A stretch of 6,818 bases of DNA from Nitrospiria bacterium. GTDB taxonomy: Bacteria; Nitrospirota; Nitrospiria; Nitrospirales; UBA8639. The DNA lies in the NCBI GenBank assembly GCA_030430725.1, contig JAUIKP010000175.1, positions 1 to 6,818 of the forward strand, in the 5' to 3' direction. The number at the start of each line of letters is the position of its first letter. Position 1 is the stretch's first letter. Below, one piece after another: positions 1-5,888 of the stretch. A model generated the notes under the pieces. The model was given only the letters and a program-made list of their open reading frames with translations, had not been told where the DNA came from and ran no database searches. The position numbers and the translations under genes were made by a program.

Positions 1-585
1 ACACTGTATCGTTGTACCGGGATTGCCGCGGAGCGAATGGGACAAGTCCTGCTTAGGGATAAAGTGAGTGCCAGCATAACAGGCGTTCATTCCCAAAATG
101 GATCCTGGGTGTTTCGTTTCGGACTATGGAATGAAATCCTTGCGTGGGGTTTATGTGAGGTTTCTTCTGGTTTGACAGGATTGGTTATTGGCGGTGGGGC
201 GGACCAGGATTTAATCGATCAATTAGTTGAAACTGTTAGGCACATCACCCAATCTGATTTTCACCAATTGGTTCATGACTTTTGGGGAAGCATGATTCAG
301 GCTCCTGAGGATATATCTATGCCTTGTTATGAAAATCACCATTCCTCTGCTCAAATCATTTACGAAGGCCTTCCCTCCAAATGCATTCAACAGGAGACGA
401 CGTTCCAGGATGGTGGGGGAAGAGAAATGCATATCGAGTTAGGGACCACAACCCGGCTGACGTATCTGTATTGCGCCAATACCTTTGATCAACGCCAGCT
501 TGTCCTTATTGATGACGGACGGGCTCAGGTTCTATATGAGTATTATCGAGAGTCTCTCCAGCGCCCACACGGTCCGCCTGCCTGA
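1..585 (+). CDS. Hypothetical protein, 5'-truncated by the window edge
   Basis: I do not recognise this protein. The reading frame is open from base 1 (beginning TLYRCTGIAAER) without a stop, and the first in-frame ATG at 37 has no properly spaced ribosome binding site: a GGAG lies only about 3 bases before it. The gene therefore most likely starts outside the window, and at least 194 residues of its C-terminal part are seen. The visible part has no signal peptide, no transmembrane segment and no motif I can name. It is rich in alternating hydrophobic and polar stretches suggestive of beta strands, such as SWVFRFGLWNEILAWG and RLTYLYCANTF, and ends in a short proline-rich tail (RPHGPPA). It converges on the next gene with 31 bases between the stops and no obvious terminator hairpin there. 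Coding status is well supported by the long open frame and sensible composition; function is unknown. Confidence 0.7.
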   Translation, partial: TLYRCTGIAAERMGQVLLRDKVSASITGVHSQNGSWVFRFGLWNEILAWGLCEVSSGLTGLVIGGGADQDLIDQLVETVRHITQSDFHQLVHDFWGSMIQAPEDISMPCYENHHSSAQIIYEGLPSKCIQQETTFQDGGGREMHIELGTTTRLTYLYCANTFDQRQLVLIDDGRAQVLYEYYRESLQRPHGPPA

Positions 586-616
586 ATTTCTTCAAGCGGA
601 GTCGTTAGTCGTTTCT

Positions 617-931
617 TTATTCCGTTTCAATAATCTGTAATGTGCGCTGTTGTGTTTTGGCATAGCAGGCGACTGTTTTATATGTTTCTTGATGAATGTC
701 TGAGGGGAGGGATGCCCAATCAGAGGGGAGGCCGACAGTAAGTATGCGCCCATTATCCCTTATACCCTTAATCCTACCTCTGTATAGATAATCTAGCAGG
801 ATTTCTCCGCTGCCTTCTCTCGAACAGGCTTGAGCCGTGGAAGTGGTGCTGGGATTTCGATTTTCATACTTAATTGAGATGGTCAAAGACCACAGAAGAA
901 GGATTGACAAGAAAATAAGGAGAAATCGCAT
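617..931 (-). CDS. Small exported or membrane-anchored hypothetical protein
   Basis: This gene encodes about 104 residues starting at the ATG at 931. It begins MRFLLIFLSILLLWSLTI, a basic residue followed by about 16 hydrophobic ones, which is a signal peptide or N-terminal anchor. There is no lipobox cysteine, so a lipoprotein is unlikely. The mature part is polar with two cysteines (in AQACSRE and TVACYAK) that could form a disulfide in the periplasm. The centre (GRIKGIRDNGRILTVGLP) looks like beta strands of a compact domain. A TTG at 946 would add five residues in front; I prefer the ATG because the signal sequence then starts directly. The ribosome binding site is weak (a GAG about 10 bases upstream). 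It is divergent from the histidine kinase gene at 1300, so the two could share a control region. No family is recognised and the function is unknown. Confidence 0.65.
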   Translation of the reverse strand: MRFLLIFLSILLLWSLTISIKYENRNPSTTSTAQACSREGSGEILLDYLYRGRIKGIRDNGRILTVGLPSDWASLPSDIHQETYKTVACYAKTQQRTLQIIETE

Positions 932-1299
932 GTGACTAGATCTCAATACTGAAAAAAGTCTGGTCGACCTCCCCCTACCGGTAAATACCTCATAGGGAGG
1001 ATTTTGGGATTGGGTTGTCGTGGGGCCAGGCTCTTTTGAAGCAGAAGCGACTGGAGTGAACTAGAGAAGCACAGCGCGTAGATTACCGTGATTGGTGGCC
1101 GTTTTCTTAAGATACCTCCGGAATTTTCCGACAAGGAGAACGCGACTATGAAATGCACCAGGCACTGACTGGATTTATAGGCTGGTCGGGTCCGTTTTTA
1201 CCATAGCCGATATTATTAAATGTCCCGCAACATGGTGAAGAAAATGTGGGCGGCTTCAAGGTGAAGAAGGAATATCCCGGGAGCACGAGGGTTAGCTAG
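932..1299. other. Divergent intergenic region between small exported protein and histidine kinase
   Basis: These 368 bases separate two divergently read genes and should contain both of their promoters. I see no convincing long coding frame. The minus-strand frame at 943-1158 has unlikely composition and no ribosome binding site I trust. I could not find a clean -35/-10 pair in either direction. The only notable item is a perfect AAGGAG followed by a six-codon open frame at 1148-1168, listed separately. Short inverted stretches such as GGTA-AA-TACC near 980 are too small to call. Confidence 0.5.
1148..1168 (+). CDS. Possible six-codon leader peptide upstream of the histidine kinase
   Basis: A perfect AAGGAG at 1133-1138 is followed after 9 bases by ATG and the codons for MKCTRH, then TGA. 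This is the best ribosome binding site in the intergenic region and lies about 130 bases before the histidine kinase start. It may be a translated leader, a remnant of a decayed gene, or chance. No attenuator-like pair of hairpins is evident between it and the kinase, so a regulatory role is only a guess. Confidence 0.15.
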   Translation: MKCTRH

Positions 1300-2265
1300 A
1301 TGGATAATGAAAGCCTTTTGTTTTGGGTATTGCTCGCAACCTGCCTTTTGCATTGGTTGACGGTCCTTTTGCTTCTTCGTCGGGTATGTTCGACCAACAA
1401 TCCCCTCGTGTGGCATCTCTTGAATGGGGCAGTGGGGCTCCTGGCCATACAAAAAACCTATGGAGTATTTATTTTATACCTGGAACTCAATCCCCCTCCG
1501 TTGAATGTTGTGAGTACCTGGCTTGGTTTTGGTGTTGCGGGGTTATTATTGGGAGGAATCGTGCGATTGTCTCCCTTTCTGTATCTTCTTCAACGCAATA
1601 ATGAACTTCTGGCTGTCATTGAAGAACGAAATGTTATTATTTTTCATTTCCATGAACGAATAGCCCGGGCCTTGCAAAAAATTCAAATGGCCATGGAAGT
1701 AGGGCGTCCCACCACCTTCATTGTTGAGCAAGTGGCAGAAATGTCGGAGATGCTCCAGGTGTTTTTGGAGAATCTCAAAGCAGGAGTCCTGCTCGGGAAC
1801 AAATTTGAGGTGGCACTCAAGACCCTTATAGAGGATTTGAGTCGAGAAGCCTCCTTCCCGATATTGGTCCATGTGGATCCTTCTTGTGAGGATCATCTGT
1901 CACGGGAACAGGGTGCCCAACTGTTACATATCGTACGAGAGGCCGTTCGGAATAGCGTACAATATTCGCATGCCAATAAAGGCCAGGTGTCTGCAAAGAC
2001 GACGCCCACAGACACGGTCATTGAGGTGTCAGATAATGGAAAGGGCTTTGAAGTTGATCTGGTTCGGGCTCAGGGGCATGGATTAGGCAATATGGTCAAT
2101 CGGGCAAAAAAGATAGGGGCTCGTCTAAAAATTCACAGTCAACCGTCTAAGGGGACCTCGGTATTCATTGAAGTGCCATTGAATGAAGCGTCGTCTGACC
2201 GTAGTCATTCCGCTTCAAAGGTAGATTCCTCGTTGAATCCAAGCAAAAACGTTCAGGTCGGATGA
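1300..2265 (+). CDS. Orphan membrane sensor histidine kinase, NarX/LiaS (HisKA_3) type
   Basis: This 321-residue protein has three predicted N-terminal membrane segments (about residues 5-27, 36-60 and 70-97), then a helical dimerisation region and an ATP-binding domain, so it should sit in the inner membrane with its kinase part in the cytoplasm. The phospho-acceptor helix carries His118 in FHFHERIARAL, matching the HisKA_3 pattern of ER, a short spacer, then H followed by an acidic residue, although the usual HD is HE here. The HATPase_c domain shows the N box (REAVRNS, Asn218), the G1 box (DNGKGF, 245-250) and the G2 region (GHGLGNM, 259-265). There is no periplasmic sensor loop of useful size, so the signal may be sensed within the membrane or by a partner. 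The tail after about 295 is polar and serine-rich. GAGG at 1287-1290 lies 9 bases before the ATG. The partner response regulator, expected to be NarL/LuxR-like, is not in the window. Confidence 0.88.
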   Translation: MDNESLLFWVLLATCLLHWLTVLLLLRRVCSTNNPLVWHLLNGAVGLLAIQKTYGVFILYLELNPPPLNVVSTWLGFGVAGLLLGGIVRLSPFLYLLQRNNELLAVIEERNVIIFHFHERIARALQKIQMAMEVGRPTTFIVEQVAEMSEMLQVFLENLKAGVLLGNKFEVALKTLIEDLSREASFPILVHVDPSCEDHLSREQGAQLLHIVREAVRNSVQYSHANKGQVSAKTTPTDTVIEVSDNGKGFEVDLVRAQGHGLGNMVNRAKKIGARLKIHSQPSKGTSVFIEVPLNEASSDRSHSASKVDSSLNPSKNVQVG

Positions 2266-2305
2266 TGTTGATGTCCGGTGTCTCTCAGGGGGAAGAGCAT
2301 TCGGG

Positions 2306-2329
2306 CGCCTTCTGGGATCCGGGAAGGCG
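2306..2329. terminator. Weak hairpin between histidine kinase and tRNA ends
   Basis: A perfect 7-bp inverted repeat, CGCCTTC and GAAGGCG, with a 10-base loop lies 40 bases after the kinase stop and just past the tRNA 3' end on the other strand. These two transcripts converge here, so a two-way transcription stop is plausible. Neither side of the stem is followed directly by a T run, so intrinsic termination would be inefficient. A TTCTTTTTCCCC tract directly behind the tRNA end on the minus strand could contribute for that transcript. Confidence 0.3.
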
Positions 2330-2346
2330 AAGGGGAAAAAGAAGCA

Positions 2347-2422
2347 TGGTGGCGGTGGAGGGATTTGAACCCCCGGCCCGCGGCTTATGAGTCCGCTGCT
2401 CTACCACCTGAGCTACACCGCC
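2347..2422 (-). tRNA. tRNA with CAU anticodon (elongator Met, or Ile2)
   Basis: Read on the minus strand, this folds into a full 76-nucleotide cloverleaf. The acceptor stem GGCGGTG pairs perfectly with CACCGCC, the D arm is GCTC/GAGC, the anticodon loop is CTCATAA with anticodon CAT, the T stem is GGGGG/CCCTC with loop TTCAAAT, and the discriminator is A. The CCA end is encoded in the gene (TGGT at 2347-2350 on the plus strand reads ACCA). Because it starts GGCGG with a fully paired first base pair, it is not the initiator. A CAU anticodon can mean elongator methionine, or isoleucine if the C is converted to lysidine by TilS; I favour elongator Met from overall resemblance but cannot exclude Ile2. 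The base pair next to the anticodon loop is an A-G mismatch (positions 31-39), which is unusual. The tRNA stands alone and is divergent from the EAL-HDOD gene. Confidence 0.95.
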
Positions 2423-2445
2423 GTATTTCACCAGGAACGAAAAGA

Positions 2446-2475
2446 TCTATACCATAGGTGGAGAACTTTGGACAA
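2446..2475 (-). promoter_or_regulatory. Candidate tRNA promoter
   Basis: On the minus strand, TTGTCC (2470-2475) and TATAGA (2446-2451) are separated by 18 bases, each matching the sigma-70 consensus at four of six positions. Transcription would begin near 2438, leaving about 16 bases before the mature tRNA 5' end, a usual length for a single tRNA leader. The rest of the 2423-2618 gap, which must also hold the EAL-HDOD promoter, shows no other convincing signal. Confidence 0.4.
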
Positions 2476-2618
2476 TTCTTTTTCTGAAAATGATCAAGTT
2501 TTAGGTGGAATCCTAGTCGTAGTGTTCAGGATTCATTAAGGGCCACCTTTATTTCATCGTTGTAGGGCCTCGTAATCGTGAAGAAAATTCTCAAACTGCT
2601 ATTTATTTATCTTGGAAT

Positions 2619-3866
2619 ATGTTTATGACTTCAACGGCTGCTCCAGGCATCAAGGAATCCGTTCTGGTTGGGCGACAGGCTATTTTTGATCGTCATAGAG
2701 GAGTTTTTGGATATGAACTCCTGTATCGAGATGGTCAAGCCAATAGTGCGCAAATCGTTGACGGGGATGAGGCCACCGCCAGGGTCATGGTGAATACGTT
2801 TTTAGAGATGGGAATTGACCAAATAGCTGGGACAGGTCAGGCCTTCATCAATCTGACAGCAAACTTCTTTTTAAGTCAACATTATGAAGTTCTGCCAAAG
2901 CACAATGTGGTTCTTGAGGTGTTGGAGTCCATTGAGCCTACGCCCGTCGTCATCCAATCTCTTGCCAGGGCTAGGCAGCTTGGCTATAAAATTGCCCTGG
3001 ATGACTTTATTGTTCGGGATTCCCATCGAGCATTATTAGAGGTTGCTGATTTTGTGAAAGTGGATATATTGGCATTAACGAATGACCAGCTTCTTGAGCA
3101 AATTAATCTGTTGAAACAATACCCGGTTCGATTGCTTGCAGAAAAAGTCGAAGATCAAGAAGTGTATGCGCAATGTTATGAAAAGGGATTTGAATATTTT
3201 CAAGGATACTTTTTCTGTAAGCCGCAAATCATGGAGGGAGTCAAGCTTTCCGGTAACCGCATGGCGATTGTGCTATTGTTGGCCAAATTGCAAGACCCCG
3301 ATATTCAAATAAAAGATCTTGAGGAGTTAGTCGAAAATGACTTGTCCCTGAGCCTCAAGCTTCTTCGTTTTGTGAACTCCGCTTCTGTGGGCCTTCCTCG
3401 AGTGGTAAATTCCATTGGGCAAGCCGTGGGGATGGTAGGGACCGAACGTATGCGACAATGGGCTTCCTTACTGGTCTTGGCTCAAACCGGTGGAAAGCCG
3501 AGCGAACTCATGCGCATTGCCCTAATCCGGGGACGAATGTGTCAAAGTTTGAGTCGGTTACAAGGAGAGTCTGCCAGCCAGGGCTTTACCGTTGGTCTCT
3601 TTTCTGTATTGGATGCCTACTTTGACTGTGAGATGAAGCAACTTCTCGCAGATCTTCCTCTTGCTTCTGAAATTCTTCTTGCTCTGACCGAAGGGCAGGG
3701 ATGTTTAGGGGAAATTTTAAAATGCGTGATGTCTTACGAACGAGGGGATTGGGAGCAAATCGTGCACAGTCGTTTTGAACCCCATGTGGTGCGTCAAGAG
3801 TACTTTCTCAGCACAGATTGGGCTGACGAGGTTATGAAAGCCACTCTTGCCGGGAATGAAAAGTAG
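2619..3866 (+). CDS. EAL-HDOD signalling protein (YuxH/CdgJ family)
   Basis: This 415-residue cytoplasmic protein joins an N-terminal EAL domain (about residues 14-205) to a C-terminal HDOD domain (about 206-400), the layout and length of the COG3434 family of cyclic-di-GMP-linked regulators. In the EAL part the signature is YELLYR (Glu33), and the usual metal- and substrate-binding positions can be matched: Asn78 in INLTA, Glu100/Glu103 in LEVLES, Asp128-Asp129 in ALDDF, Lys147 in VKVDI, Glu175 in LLAEK and Gln195 in FQGYF. However, the DDFGTGYSS-type loop is replaced by DDFIVRDSHRA, which in this family usually goes with weak or absent phosphodiesterase activity. The HDOD part has the typical RFVNSASVGLP segment, near 345-360, and lacks the metal HD pair expected in true HD-GYP enzymes. 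It probably acts as a ligand-responsive scaffold. A second ATG at 2625 has a better-spaced but weak GGAA (2614-2617); I kept the longer start. It is a single gene with no co-directional neighbour. Confidence 0.9.
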   Translation: MFMTSTAAPGIKESVLVGRQAIFDRHRGVFGYELLYRDGQANSAQIVDGDEATARVMVNTFLEMGIDQIAGTGQAFINLTANFFLSQHYEVLPKHNVVLEVLESIEPTPVVIQSLARARQLGYKIALDDFIVRDSHRALLEVADFVKVDILALTNDQLLEQINLLKQYPVRLLAEKVEDQEVYAQCYEKGFEYFQGYFFCKPQIMEGVKLSGNRMAIVLLLAKLQDPDIQIKDLEELVENDLSLSLKLLRFVNSASVGLPRVVNSIGQAVGMVGTERMRQWASLLVLAQTGGKPSELMRIALIRGRMCQSLSRLQGESASQGFTVGLFSVLDAYFDCEMKQLLADLPLASEILLALTEGQGCLGEILKCVMSYERGDWEQIVHSRFEPHVVRQEYFLSTDWADEVMKATLAGNEK

Positions 3867-3871
3867 CGGAG

Positions 3872-3909
3872 GAGGATGAGGGGCAGCTTTGGAAGCCAAA
3901 CTCATCCTC
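3872..3909. terminator. Bidirectional hairpin between convergent genes, overlapping a stop codon
   Basis: GAGGATGAG (3872-3880) and CTCATCCTC (3901-3909) form a perfect 9-bp stem, and TTTGG-AAG-CCAAA (3888-3900) forms a 5-bp hairpin stacked inside it, with a seven-base bulge (GGGCAGC) on one side. It sits 5 bases after the EAL-HDOD stop, and its right arm contains the stop codon of the minus-strand unknown gene. On the minus strand the stem is followed by CGCTACTTTTC, and on the plus strand by the T-rich but interrupted GTCGTTTGTCGTCTTG. The position favours a shared transcription end; the T runs are poor. Confidence 0.5.
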
Positions 3910-5068
3910 GTCGTTTGTCGTCTTGTTCTCCTACAAAATAATTCAGCACACCTAATCCTTTTTCGCTAAGCTCAATAGGTTTATCCTCAGGTTCAGTCGC
4001 CAGTTGGTCATCAGGGAGTTGTGGGTAAATTTTGACCCGTAGGCTTTCTTCCAACCCTTCATCTGAAAAATCCATATCATTGAGCAGAGCGTGTAATCGT
4101 TGGAAAGCTAAAATGGAACGAGCATGGGATTTCCATGTTCCGGAAAATTCCGTGTCATTCACTTTGGTAATACTTGTCCAGAACTTCGATTCTTCAGGCT
4201 CTGACATGCTTCCGTCGACAAATGCACGTAATTTATCTAGTAAGGCCTCTTCTGTTTTTTCCAAGCCATCGTATTCAACCATTGATTTTTCAATGGGGCG
4301 TTGGGATAAGAGGGCAAGGGTTTCTTGCCAGAGGTTGATTGGTTGTACTGGCTCATTCGGTGTGGAAATTTTTTCCTGATGCTTTTGTAATTCAGTTAGA
4401 AAATGTTGAAGGGCTTTAACCTTTCTGGCAGCTAGACTCCCTAACGGAATTCCCCAGACATGAGCAACCTCGTGATCCTTTAAAGGAGAATTGCCGGAAA
4501 TAATGAAGTCATTTTGAGCGAACTTCAGTCGACGTCTGAAGATCCCACGTCGTCGCAATAAGGCCTGATATTCCAGGAGCAGTCGGTGTGTTTGATACTC
4601 CTTTGTAGACAGCTCCTGATTATCCCATCTGCGCTGTAATTTTCGGAGTTCCTGTCGAAGTAAAGTCGAGGGTGCTTGGGCTTTAGCATCATCCAAGGCC
4701 TTCTGGTCCAATCCAAAGTCTGAAATGAGTAGCCGCCCTGCGATCTGAATGGATTTTTCAATGTTCTTTAAAGCTTGAGTCAGGAATTCAATGTGCATTC
4801 CTGGGCGTTCACGTTTTTGTCGGTAGTAATTTTTGTACTGATTGGCCCGGGATGTGATATTTCTTTCGGCTTCAAGAGAGAGCGGGTTTCCTTTTGGCTG
4901 ATTGCCTGCCAAGAAGCGGGAATCGGGTTGATCGCTGACCATATAGGCAATGGCCTCAGAACTCAGATCCATGTACTGCAACAAAAGAAGTTGGAGCATG
5001 GTCCGGCCTTGAGTGGGAAGCGCCTGGATGGCTGATTCAATGTGTTCAAAGCGTAGCGTTGTAGGCAT
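3902..5068 (-). CDS. Unknown protein with sigma-region-4-like helix-turn-helix segments
   Basis: This 388-residue protein is not a family I recognise. It is hydrophilic and helical, with no signal peptide or membrane segment, so it should be cytoplasmic. Residues 17-45 (LPTQGRTMLQLL, then DLSSEAIAYM) resemble the sigma factor region 4 pattern in which leucine-rich helices precede a DLS-EIA turn. Residues about 196-226 (HEVAHVWGIPLGSLAARKVKAL) look like a second helix-turn-helix of the same style. Between them is a basic helical stretch (LRKLQRRWDN to RRRGIFRRR). Residues 277-300 (LLDKLRAFVDGSMSEPEE) recall the N-terminal helix of anti-sigma zinc-finger proteins, but the cysteines are missing. 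The C-terminus is acidic, then ends KRRG. These resemblances are by eye only. The ATG at 5068 is the first possible start after an in-frame TAA; its ribosome binding site is not evident, and translation may be coupled to the gene 43 bases upstream. Confidence 0.78.
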   Translation of the reverse strand: MPTTLRFEHIESAIQALPTQGRTMLQLLLLQYMDLSSEAIAYMVSDQPDSRFLAGNQPKGNPLSLEAERNITSRANQYKNYYRQKRERPGMHIEFLTQALKNIEKSIQIAGRLLISDFGLDQKALDDAKAQAPSTLLRQELRKLQRRWDNQELSTKEYQTHRLLLEYQALLRRRGIFRRRLKFAQNDFIISGNSPLKDHEVAHVWGIPLGSLAARKVKALQHFLTELQKHQEKISTPNEPVQPINLWQETLALLSQRPIEKSMVEYDGLEKTEEALLDKLRAFVDGSMSEPEESKFWTSITKVNDTEFSGTWKSHARSILAFQRLHALLNDMDFSDEGLEESLRVKIYPQLPDDQLATEPEDKPIELSEKGLGVLNYFVGEQDDKRRG

Positions 5069-5111
5069 AATTTTTTATGAGCGCAAGGACGAGATTTGGT
5101 ATTTTCACCCT

Positions 5112-5333
5112 TTACTTTTCAGGAGTGTCGTTATCAAGAGATTCGAGGGTTGTGGCGGCGTATTCTCTTAGTTGCTGAACCGTTCCATTGGCATACAGCT
5201 CTCTGGGAATTTCAATTTTGACTAATTGCGATGGATCGACCCCCCGCTCTGCGGCCCAATCCTCGTCAATATATAAAGTTACTGCACCATCCTTGTCCCG
5301 GCGCACAAAAAGAATGTCTTTTTCCCCTTCCAT
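5112..5333 (-). CDS. Small acidic hypothetical protein
   Basis: A 73-residue protein starting MEGEKDILFVRRDKDG with an acidic C-terminus (LESLDNDTPEK). The N-terminal half alternates charged and hydrophobic residues (ILFVRR, AVTLYIDEDW) as in a small beta sheet; the second half is helical. There are no cysteines, no signal peptide and no known motif. Start choice is supported by AGGAG ending 8 bases before the ATG (CTCCT at 5343-5347 on the plus strand). It is followed after 43 bases by the 388-residue unknown gene on the same strand, with no terminator between, so the two are probably co-transcribed and may work together. Codon use looks like that of its neighbours. No function can be assigned. 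Confidence 0.7.
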   Translation of the reverse strand: MEGEKDILFVRRDKDGAVTLYIDEDWAAERGVDPSQLVKIEIPRELYANGTVQQLREYAATTLESLDNDTPEK

Positions 5334-5370
5334 CTCTGACGCTCCTAAATGATAATTATATTTTGCCTTT

Positions 5371-5400
5371 TTGATAACATACCTCTTTGAGACCTGTCAA
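5371..5400 (-). promoter_or_regulatory. Candidate promoter for the 5333-to-3902 gene pair
   Basis: On the minus strand a perfect TTGACA (5395-5400) and TATCAA (5371-5376) are separated by 18 bases, placing a start near 5363 and a leader of about 30 bases before the 73-residue gene. A perfect TATAAT also occurs at 5355-5360 but has no -35 at a usable distance. This fits transcription starting after the palindromic repeat rather than reading through from the Cld/HemQ gene. Confidence 0.4.
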
Positions 5401-5459
5401 AATGGGCGAGTGCGTTGTAGGAGGTAACCAGAGTGCCTGACTTTCATGTCATGGTTAGA

Positions 5460-5581
5460 GGGTCTGTTGAAAAAAGCCGCCAGCGGCGTTCTCGCCATTT
5501 TCCCGTGCTCACGTACTACGCGTACGCTCCGCGCGTCAAAACGGCTGCGGCCTTGCTGGACAGACTTTTTTGAACTGACCC
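5460..5581. repeat. 122-bp palindromic dispersed-repeat-like element
   Basis: The two ends are imperfect inverted repeats: the left reads GGGTCTGTTGAAAAAAG and the right, reversed and complemented, reads GGGTCAGTTCAAAAAAG. The match continues more loosely inward (GCCGCCAGCGG against TCTGTCCAGCAAGG). The centre contains a perfect CGTAC-TACGC-GTACG hairpin and a G+C-rich stretch, clearly different from the AT-richer surroundings. The element has no real coding frame. From memory, repeats with ends of the type TTTTTCAACAG...GCCAGCGGCGTTCTCGC are scattered through Nitrospira genomes between genes; no search was run. It could be a non-autonomous mobile element (MITE-like), a REP-type structure or a transcript-end signal. 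No target-site duplication is evident. Confidence 0.75.
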
Positions 5582-5793
5582 GTAGCCTTTGATGAGTCAT
5601 CTTATCCTGGGCAAATTTGCCCTTGAACATCCTTATGATTCAACACTCCCTTAGAGGAAATTGGGGTGATACAGGTGAAAGGATTGATAAGGCAAGAAAT
5701 GCCGCTCTTGTAACTTTTGAAATCCTTCGTAGGAGCTGTTGGGTAGGAGCACCATCAAGTGCGTGTTCTACTATCGGGGAAATTGGAAACCGT

Positions 5794-5823
5794 ACAGATA
5801 CCCTTGAATCGAAGGGTATCTGT
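5794..5823. repeat. Perfect 12-bp hairpin downstream of the Cld/HemQ gene
   Basis: ACAGATACCCTT (5794-5805) and AAGGGTATCTGT (5812-5823) pair perfectly around a six-base loop. The element lies about 65 bases after the Cld/HemQ stop on the minus strand. Neither arm is followed by a T run, so it is not a standard intrinsic terminator, although it may protect or end the transcript. A further partial copy, TATCTGTGGG at 5841-5850, lies just beside it. The rest of 5582-5888 shows no gene; the plus-strand frame at 5617-5859 has no ribosome binding site and implausible composition. Confidence 0.6.
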
Positions 5824-5888
5824 CGATGGGTATATTTTAGTATCTGTGGGCGGTTCTGAAGAGGGTTGCGAGAATGAACCGGGAGTGA

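Noticed and set aside
951..963. AAAAAAGTCTG next to the small exported gene matches the inner end of the palindromic repeat
   Set aside because: Only 11 bases match, mostly an A run; without the remaining end sequence it is likely chance, not a decayed repeat copy.
943..1158. Minus-strand open frame of 71 codons
   Set aside because: No ribosome binding site, overlaps the next gene's start, rich in serine, leucine and proline in an unstructured mix, and lies in the divergent promoter region. Treated as non-coding.
2347..2422. tRNA as an attachment site for an integrated element
   Set aside because: No integrase gene and no repeat of the tRNA 3' end elsewhere in the window.
5397..5630. Minus-strand open frame of 77 codons across the palindromic repeat
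   Set aside because: The frame exists because the repeat is G+C-rich and stop-poor; the product is very basic and has no ribosome binding site.
5617..5859. Plus-strand open frame of 80 codons
   Set aside because: Composition is unlike a protein, no ribosome binding site, and it runs through the 12-bp hairpin.
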